In this document: positions 56,746-64,000 of the stretch, in pieces
Numbering within the stretch: the stretch's first letter is position 1
Layout: each line of letters opens with the position of its first letter
Source of the DNA: Ehretia macrophylla
Taxonomy: Eukaryota > Streptophyta > Magnoliopsida > Boraginales > Ehretiaceae
Reading direction: 5' to 3'
Assembly (NCBI GenBank): GCA_037974665.1
Contig: CM075767.1
Span: 89,306,644 to 89,370,643, forward strand
Length of the DNA stretch: 64,000 bases
Made by a program: the position numbers and the translations under genes
The notes under the pieces: model-generated
The model's input: the letters and a program-made list of their open reading frames with translations, nothing else
The model's database searches: none
Told to the model about the DNA's origin: nothing

Positions 56746-57302
56746 CTTTTCAATTCTTTTTCCTCCAGTTAGGGATGCCAAGATACTTTATCGACCATAT
56801 TTCTATTATATAATCCCACGAAACCTTGAGCAAGACAATTTCACTTTACGGGGAGGCTGGGCCCACAAACCGAGGGCGTAAGGCTTGTGACCAGGTCTCC
56901 GTCGCTCTGGTGCCCATAACTTTTGATCCGTAAGGAGTTACGCGGCGCACAGCATACCGTTGGAAAGCTCTCTAAGAGCTCTACGATAGGGGCAGCTTGC
57001 TTGCTTGCTGTGCCCTTTTCGGAGGCCAGAATCGAACGTTTTCATCAATTTTGGGCTATTTTTCTTCTTTTGCTCTGTTTTTTTGTCCCGGATCGTACGT
57101 CGTGAGCTGTTAAAAGGACGACAACCTTACTCGCGGGACATTATAGGGCCCTACAATGCGTCGATATCACATTTTTCGAGGATACTGTGTTGTTAAAGTG
57201 GATGGGTAGTCATTAAGCCCATTGGGCCTTTTGAATGGTCCATCTCTCTAGGCTGGGACTGTGAACTTTTAACACATAAAAGAATTGTGCCCTCAACATG
57301 AC

Positions 57303-57422
57303 GGCTGCGATCATACCAGCACTAATGCACCGGATCCCATCAGAACTCCGAAGTAAAGCATTCTTGGGCGAGAGTAGTACTAGGATAGGTGACCTCCTTG
57401 GAAGTCCTCGTGTTACACCCCC
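57303..57422 (+). rRNA. 5S rRNA: 5S rRNA gene, copy 75
   Basis: Full length. Substitutions: G3C, T53A, G58A, G60T, G85A, C93T, G97T, G113A. The upstream stretch is the ATAAAAGAATTGTGCCCTC variant. Next gene 675 bp. Confidence 0.93.
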
Positions 57423-57977
57423 CTTTTCTATTTTTTTCCTCCGGTTAGCGTTGCCAAGATATTTTATCCACCACATTTCTATTATCGAATCCCACGGCAC
57501 TTTGGACAAGACAACTTCGCTTCACGTGGAAGCTGGGCCCGCGAACCGAGGGCGTAGTGCTTGTGACCAGGTCTCCGTCGCTCTGGTGCCCAAAACTTTT
57601 GATTTGTAAGGAGTTACGCGGCGCACAGCATACCGTTGGAAAGCGCTCCGAGAGCTCTACGACAGGGGCAGCAAGCTTCTCGTTGTGCCCTTTTTGGAGC
57701 TAAAAATTGAACGTTTTCATCAGTTTTGGGCCACATTTCTTATTAAGCTCTATTTTTTCGTCCCAGATCGTACGTCGTAAGCTGTTAAAAGGACGACAAC
57801 CTTACTCGTGGGACATTAGAGGGCCCTACAATGCGTCGATATCACGTCTTGCGACGATGCTGCGTTGTTGAAGCAGATGGGTTGTTGTTAATCCCATTGG
57901 GCCTTCTAAATGGGCCATTTCTCTAGGATGGGACTGTGAACCGTTAACACATAAAGGAATTGTGCCATCAACATGAC

Positions 57978-58097
57978 GGGTATGATCATACTAGCACTAA
58001 TGCACTGGATCCTATCAGAACTCCGAAGTTAAGCGTGCTTGGGCGAGAGTAGTTCTAGGATGGGTGACCCCCTGGGTAGTCCTCGGGTTACACCCCC
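57978..58097 (+). rRNA. 5S rRNA: 5S rRNA gene, copy 76
   Basis: Full length. Substitutions: G5A, C6T, C15T, C29T, C36T, A77T, A100T, T109G, G113A. Subfamily of copies 70 and 79. U6-A113 is paired but A5-C114 is not. Next gene 676 bp. Confidence 0.93.
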
Positions 58098-58653
58098 CTT
58101 TTCAATTTTTTTTCCTCCGGTTAGGTTTGCCAAGATACTTTATCCACCACATTTCTATTATCGAATCCCACAGCACCTTGGGCAAGACAAATTCGCTTCA
58201 CGTGGAGGCTAGGCTCGCAAACCGAGGGCGTAGGGCTTGTGACCATGTCTCTGTCGCTCCGGTGCCCATAACTTTTGATCCGTAAGGAGTTACGCGGCAC
58301 ACAACATACCGTTGGAAAGCTCTCCGAGCGCTCTACGACGAGCAGGGCAAGCTTCCTCGCTGTGGCCTTTTTGGAGCCCAAAATCAAACGTTTTCATAAG
58401 TTTCGGGCCAATTTCTTATTAAGCTCTGTTTTTTCGTCCCAGATCGTAGGTCGTGAGCTGTTAAAAGGACGAAAATCTTACTCGCGGGACATTATAGTGC
58501 CCTACAACACGTCGATATCACGTCTTGCGAGGATGCTGCGTTGTTGAAGCGGATGGGTTGTTATTAATCCCATTGGGCCTTCTAAATGGGCCATCTCTCT
58601 AGGCAGGGACTGTGAACCGTTACCACAAAAAGGAATTCTACCTCCAACATGAC

Positions 58654-58773
58654 GGGTACGATCATACAAGCACTAATGCACCGGATCCCATCAGAACTCC
58701 GAAGTTAAGCGTGCTTGGGCGAGAGTAGTACTAGGATGGGTTACCTCCTAGGAAGTCCTCCTATTGCACCCCA
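58654..58773 (+). rRNA. 5S rRNA: 5S rRNA gene, copy 77
   Basis: Full length. Substitutions: G5A, C15A, G89T, C93T, G97A, G108C, G110A, C120A. Close relative of copy 46. Next gene 676 bp. Confidence 0.93.
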
Positions 58774-59329
58774 CTTTTCCATTTTTTTTGCCCCGATTAG
58801 GGTTGCCAAGATTCTTTATCCACCACATTTCTATTATCAAATCCCACGGCACCTTGGGCAAGACAACTTCGCTTCACGTGGAAGCTGTGCCAGCAAACCG
58901 AGGGCGTAGGGCTTGTGACCAGGTCTTCGTCGCTCTGGTGCCCATAACTTTTGATCCGTAAGGAGTTACGCGACGCACAACATACCGTTGGAAAGATCTC
59001 CGAGAGCTCAACGACGGGCAGAGCAAGCTTCCTCGCTGTGGCCTTTTTGGAGCCCAAAATCGAACGCTTTCATCAGTTTTGGGCCACTTTTCTTTTTAAG
59101 CTCTGTTTTTCCATCCCGGAACGTACGCGTGAGCTGTTTGAAGGACGACAACTTTCCTCGCTGGACATTAGAAGGCCCTACAACGTGTCGATATCACGTC
59201 TTGCGAGGATGCTGCGTTATTGAAGCAGATGGGTTGTTGTTAAGCCCATTGGGCCTTCTGAATGGGCCATCTCTCTAGGCTGCGACTGTGAACCGTTAAC
59301 ACAAAAAGGAATTCTATCCTAAACATGAC

Positions 59330-59449
59330 AGGTGCGATCATACCAGCACTAATGCACCGGATCCCATCAGAACTCCGAAGTTAAGCGTGCTTGGGTGAGA
59401 GTAGTACTAGGATGGGAGACCCCTTGGGAAGTCCTTGTGTTGCACCCCC
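59330..59449 (+). rRNA. 5S rRNA: 5S rRNA gene, copy 78
   Basis: Full length. Substitutions: G1A, C67T, T88A, C95T, C107T. Next gene 679 bp. Confidence 0.95.
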
Positions 59450-60008
59450 CTTTTCAATTTTTTTTTCCTTCGGTTATGGTTGCCAAGATACTTTATCCAC
59501 CACATTTCTATTATCGAATCCCATGGCACCTTGGGCAAGACACCTTCGCTTCACGTGGAGGCTGGGCCTGCAAACCGAGGGCGTAGGGCTTGTGACCAGG
59601 TCTCCGTCGCACTGGTGCCCATAACTTGTTACCCGTAAGGAGTTATGCGGCGCACAACATGTTGTTGCAAAGCTCTCCGAGAGCTCTACAACGGGTGCAG
59701 CCAGCTTACTCGTTTTGCCCATTTTTGAAGACCAAAATCAAACATTTTCATCAGTTTTGGGCCACTTTTGTTCTTTTGCTCTGTTTTTTCGTCCTGGATC
59801 ATACATCGTGAGCTGTTAAAAGGATGACAACCTTACTCGCGGGACATTAGAGGGCCCTACAACGCGTCGATATCACGTCCTCCGAGGATGCTATGTTGTT
59901 GCAGCGGATGGGTTGTTGTTAATCCCATTGGATCTTCTGAATGGGCTATTTCTCTAGGATGGGACTATGAACCATTAACACATAAAGGAATTGTGCCATC
60001 AACATGAC

Positions 60009-60128
60009 GGGTATGATCATACTAGCACTAATGCACTGGATCCTATCAGAACTCCGAAGTTAAGCGTGCTTGAGCAAGAGTAGTTCTAGGTTGGGTGACC
60101 CCCTAGGTAGTCCTCGGGTTGTACCTCC
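60009..60128 (+). rRNA. 5S rRNA: 5S rRNA gene, copy 79
   Basis: Full length. Substitutions: G5A, C6T, C15T, C29T, C36T, G65A, G68A, A77T, A83T, G97A, A100T, T109G, C114T, C118T. G5A is matched by C114T, and U6 can wobble with G113, so that part of helix I still pairs. Next gene 675 bp. Confidence 0.92.
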
Positions 60129-60683
60129 CTTTTCAATTTTTTTTCCTCTGGTTAGGTTTGCCAACTACTTTATCCACCACATTGCTATTATCAAATCCCA
60201 CAACACCTTGGGCAAGACAACTTTGCTTCACGTGGAGGCTAGGCCCGCAAACTGAGGGCGTAGGGCTTGTGACCAAGTCTCTGTCGCTCCGGTGTCCACA
60301 ACTTTTGATCCGTAAGGAGGTACGCGGCGCACAACATACCGTTGGAAAGCTCTCCGAGAGCTCTACGATGGTCGGGGCAAGCTTCCTCCCTGTGGCCTTT
60401 TTGGAGCCCAAAATCGAACGTTTTCATAAGTTTCGGGCCAATTTCTTATTAAGCTCTATTTTTTCATCCCAGATCGTAGGTCGTGAGCTGTTAAAAGGAC
60501 GACAACCTTACTCGCGGGACATTAGAGGGCCCTACAACACGTCGATATCACGTCTTGCGAGGATGCTGCGTTGTTGAAGCGGATGGGTTGTTGTTAAGCC
60601 CATTGGGCCTTCTGAATGGGCCATCTCTCTAGGCAGGGACTGTGAACCGTTAACACAAAAAGGAATTCTACCCCCACCATGGC

Positions 60684-60803
60684 GGGTGCGATTATGCCAG
60701 CACTAATGCACCAGATCCCATCAGAACTCCGATGTTAAGCGTGCTTGGGCGAGAATAGTACTAGGATGGGTGACCCCCTGGGAAGTCCTCGTGTTGCACC
60801 CCC
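60684..60803 (+). rRNA. 5S rRNA: 5S rRNA gene, copy 80
   Basis: Full length. Substitutions: C10T, A13G, G30A, A50T, G72A. Next gene 675 bp. Confidence 0.95.
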
Positions 60804-61358
60804 TTTTCAATTTTTTTTCTTCCGGTTAGGGTTGCCAAGATACTTTATCCACCACATTTCAATTATCGAATCCCACGGCACATTGGGCAAGACATCTTCG
60901 CTTCACGTAGAGGCTGGGCCCGCAAACCATGGACGTAGGGCTTGTGACCAAGTCTCTCTCGCTCCGGTGCCTATAACTTTTGATCCGTAAGAAGTTACGC
61001 GGCGCACAGCATACCGTTGGAAAGCTCTCTGAGAGCTCTACGATGTGGGCAGCTAGCTTGCTCGCTGTGCCCTTTTTGGAGCCAAAATCGAACGTTTTAA
61101 TCAGTTTCAGGCCACTTTTCTTATTAAGCTCTGTTTTTTCATCCCATATCATACGTTGTGAGCTGTTAAAAGGACGATAACCAAACTCGTGGGACATTTG
61201 AGGGCCTTACAGTGCCTCGATATCACGTCTTGCGAGGACACTGCGTTGTTGAAGAGGATGGGTTATTGTTAAGCCTATTGGGCCTATTGAAAGCGCCATC
61301 TCTCTGGGCTGGGACTGTGAACCGTCAACACATAAGGGATTTGTGGAATCAACATGAT

Positions 61359-61477
61359 GGGTGCGATCATACCAGCACTAATGCACCGGATCCCATCAGA
61401 ACACCGAAGTTAAGCGTGCTTGGGGGAGAGTAGTGCTAGGACGGGTGACCCCTTGGGTAGCCTCGGGTTGTACCCCC
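61359..61477 (+). rRNA. 5S rRNA: 5S rRNA gene, copy 81 (1-nt deletion)
   Basis: 119 nt. Substitutions: T45A, C67G, A77G, T84C, T109G, C114T, and a one-base loss in GGGTAGCCTCGGG. The 3' half resembles the truncated remnants and copies 72-73. Next gene 675 bp. Confidence 0.92.
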
Positions 61478-62033
61478 ATTTTCAATTTTTTTTCCTCCGT
61501 TTTGGGTTGCCAAGATACTTTATCCACCACATTTCTATTATCGAATCCCACGGCAACTTGGGAAGACAACTTCGCTTCACGTGGAGGCTGTGCCCGCAAA
61601 CCGAGTGCGTAGGGCTTGTGACCAGGTCTTCGTCGCTCTGGTGCCCATAACTTTTGATCCGTAAGGAGTTACGCGGCGCACAGCATACCGTTGGAAAGAT
61701 ATCTGAGAGCTCTACGACGAGGGCTGCTAATTTGCTTGCTTTCCCCTTTTTGGAGCCCAAAATCGAACGTTTTCATCAGTTTTGGGCCACTTTTCATATA
61801 AAGCTCTGTTTTTCGGTCCCCGATTGTACATCGTGAGCTGTTAAAAGGACGACAACCTTACTCGCGGGACATTGGAGGGCCTTAAAATGCGTCGATATCA
61901 CGTCTTGTGAGGATGCTGCGTTGTTGAAGCGGATGGGTTGTTGTTAAGCCCATTGGGCCTTCTGAATGGGCTATCTCTCTAGGCTGGGACTGTGAACCGT
62001 AAACACAAAATGGAATTCTACCCCCAACATGAC

Positions 62034-62153
62034 GAGTGCGATCATACCAGTACTAATGCACCGGATCCCATCAGAACTCTGAAGTTAAGCGTGCTTGGGC
62101 GATAGTAGTACTAGGATCGGTGACCCCCTGGGAAATCCTCGTGTTGCACCCCA
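62034..62153 (+). rRNA. 5S rRNA: 5S rRNA gene, copy 82
   Basis: Full length. Substitutions: G2A, C18T, C47T, G70T, G85C, G102A, C120A. Next gene 676 bp. Confidence 0.95.
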
Positions 62154-62709
62154 CTTTTCAAATTTTTTTTGTCCGGTTAGGGTTGCCGAGATACTTTATC
62201 CACCACATTTCAATTGTCGAATCCCACGACACATTGGGCAAGACAACTTCGCTTCACGTGGAGGCTGGGCCCGCAAACCGAGGGCGTAGGGCTTGTGACC
62301 AGGTCTCCGTCGCTCCGGTGCCCATAAATTTTGATCCGTAAGGAGTTACGCGGTGCACAACATACCGTTGGAAAGCTCTCCGACAGCTCTACGATGGGCG
62401 GAGCAAGCTTCCTTACTGTGGCCTTTTGGAGCCCAAAATCGAACGTTTTCATCAGTTTCGGGCCACGTTTCTTATTAAGCTCAGTTTTTCCGTCCGGGAT
62501 CGTACGTCGTGAGCTGTTAAAAGGACGACAACCTTACTCGCGGGACATTAGAGGGCCCTACAACGCATCGATATCACGTCTTGCGAGGATGCTGCGTTGT
62601 TGAAGTAGATGGGTTGTCGTTCAGCCCATTGGGACTTATGAATGAGCCATCTCTCAAGGCTGGGACTGTGAACCATTAACACATAAAGGAATTCTACCCC
62701 AAACATGAC

Positions 62710-62829
62710 AGGTGCGATCATACCAGTACTAATACACCGGATCCCATCAGAACTCCGAAGTTAAGCGTGCTTGGGTGAGAGTAGTACTTGGATGGGTGAC
62801 CCCCAGGGAAATCCTCGTGTTGCACCCCG
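62710..62829 (+). rRNA. 5S rRNA: 5S rRNA gene, copy 83
   Basis: Full length. Substitutions: G1A, C18T, G25A, C67T, A80T, T96A, G102A, C120G. Next gene 879 bp (long unit with a spacer deletion). Confidence 0.94.
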
Positions 62830-63281
62830 GTTTTCAATTTTTTTTCCTCCGGTTAGGGTTGCCAAGATACTTTATCCACCACATTTCTATTATCGAATCT
62901 CACGGCACCTTGGGCAAGACAACTTCGCTTCACGTAGAGGTTGGGCCCGCAAACCGAGGGCGTAGGGCTTGTGACCAAGTCTCCGTCGCTCTGATGCCCA
63001 TAACTTTTTTTTCGTAAGGTGTTACGCGGCGCACAGCATACTGTTGGAAAGCTCTCCGAGTGCTGTACGATAGGGGCAGTAAGCTTGCTCGCTTTACCCT
63101 TTTTTGGAGCCCAAAATCGATCGTTTTCATTAGTTTTGGGCTACTTTTGTGATTTTTCTCTGTTTTTCCTTCCCGGATCGTACATCGTGAGCTATTAAAA
63201 GGATGACAACCTTACTCGCGGGACATTAGGGCGAGGATGCTGCGTTGTTGAAGCGGATGGGTTGTTGTTAAGCCCATTGGG

Positions 63282-63516
63282 GCAGCAAGCTTGCACGTTG
63301 TGCCCTTTTTGGAGCCCAAATTCGAACGTTTTAATCAGTTTCGGGCCACTTTTCTTATTAAGCTCTGTTTTTCCGTCCCGGATTGTACGTCGTGAGCTGT
63401 TAAAAGGATGACAATCTTACTCACGGGACATTAGCGGGCCCTACAATTCGTCGATATCACGTCTTGCGAGGATGCTGCGTTGTTGAAGCGGATGGGTTGT
63501 TGTTTAGCCCATTGGG
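63282..63516 (+). repeat. Extra 235-bp spacer module (copies 83-84)
   Basis: Second module, reappearing after a long gap. The end of the first module is deleted by about 34 bp at 63,220. Confidence 0.86.
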
Positions 63517-63588
63517 CATTCTGAATGGGCCATCTATCTAGGCTGGGACTGTGAACCATTAACACAAAAATTCTACCCCCACCATGAC

Positions 63589-63708
63589 GGGTTCGATCAT
63601 ACTAGCACTAATGCACCGGATCCCATCGGAACTCAGAAGTTAAGCGTGCTTGGGCGAGTGTAGTACTAGGATAGGTGACCCCCTGGGAAGTCCTCGTGTT
63701 GCACCCCC
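63589..63708 (+). rRNA. 5S rRNA: 5S rRNA gene, copy 84
   Basis: Full length. Substitutions: G5T, C15T, A40G, C47A, A71T, G85A. The upstream stretch lacks GGAA (ACACAAAAATTCTACC). Its spacer runs off the window end. Confidence 0.95.
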
Positions 63709-64000
63709 GTTTTCAATTTTTTTCCCTCCGGTTAAGTTTGCCAAGATACTTTATCCACCACATTTCTATTATCGAATCCCATGGCAACTTGGGCAAGAAA
63801 ACTTCGCTTCACGTGGAGTCTAGGCCCGCAAACCGAGGGTGTAGGGCTTGTGACCAAGTCTTTGTCGCTCCGGTGCCCATAACTTTTGATCCGTAAGGAG
63901 TTACGCGGCGCACAACATACCGTTGGAAAGCTCTCCGAGAGCTTTACGATAGGCGGAGCAAGCTTCCTCGCTGTGGCCTTTTTGGGGCCCAAAATCGAAC

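Larger units (their letters stand above)
52359..64000 (+). repeat. 5S rDNA tandem array, right part (copies 69-84)
   Basis: The same array continues after the solo LTR with no change of orientation. Units are mostly 675-679 bp. The exceptions are two 894-bp units carrying a truncated 5S end (54,838-56,625) and one long unit of 879 bp (62,710-63,588). The window ends inside the spacer of copy 84. The spacers contain nothing besides the repeated elements described for the left part. Confidence 0.97.

Noticed and set aside
401..63708. Cassandra-type TRIM retroelements, which carry 5S sequences in their LTRs.
   Set aside because: The units have no TG...CA bounded terminal repeats, no primer-binding site such as TGGTATCAGAGC and no target duplications. 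They are regular head-to-tail repeats with full 5S genes and terminators.
1..64000. More than 200 short open reading frames (about 60-130 codons) on both strands with recurring peptides such as MGESSTRMGDPLGS.
   Set aside because: They recur at the 5S unit spacing, run through the 5S gene and its spacer in several frames, and break in many copies. They are by-products of the repeat, not proteins.
1..64000. 35S rDNA (18S-5.8S-25S) linked to the 5S genes, as in some plants.
   Set aside because: No segment resembles 18S, 5.8S or 25S rRNA. All spacers are the same short 5S type.

Overview
This window is a plant nuclear 5S ribosomal DNA array. I read 84 complete or near-complete 5S rRNA genes of about 120 nt, all on the + strand and head to tail, plus two copies reduced to their last 38 nt. 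The gene carries the usual angiosperm 5S sequence: it starts GGGTGCGATCATACCAGCAC, has the GGATCC core and ends TTGCACCCC. The species cannot be named from the sequence, but the gene and a long plant-type solo LTR fit a flowering plant. I see no credible protein-coding gene, tRNA, CRISPR array or prokaryotic feature. The many short open frames are by-products of the repeat.

Layout. From 1 to about 23,000 the array mixes two unit lengths. The short unit is about 677 bp. The long unit is about 912 bp and contains a second copy of a 235-bp spacer module. In this part the variants recur with a period of six genes (about 5.24 kb), and one long+short pair (1,589 bp) is repeated in tandem at 13.8-17.0 kb. 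From 23 to 49.9 kb nearly all units are short, and between 41.5 and 48.3 kb two gene subfamilies alternate (period about 1,354 bp). A 2,495-bp solo LTR with a 5-bp target duplication interrupts a spacer at 49,864-52,358. From 52.4 kb to the end the array continues with different subfamilies, including a tandemly duplicated 894-bp unit that carries a truncated 5S 3' end. A last long unit follows at 62.7-63.6 kb.

How it works. Each gene would be transcribed by RNA polymerase III from internal A, IE and C boxes and would stop at the T-runs just after the gene. The product is 5S rRNA of the large ribosomal subunit. The copies are unusually divergent for 5S rDNA: many carry 5-10 substitutions and only a few are near the consensus. 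Many recurrent changes are C-to-T or G-to-A at CpG sites, which suggests a largely methylated, weakly homogenised array. One subfamily, however, carries a matched pair of changes (C6T with G113A) that keeps the terminal helix paired.

Numbering. In all gene entries, positions are those of the array consensus (first G of GGGTGCGATC = 1, length 120). Copies are numbered 1-84 from left to right. 'Next gene' gives the start-to-start distance.
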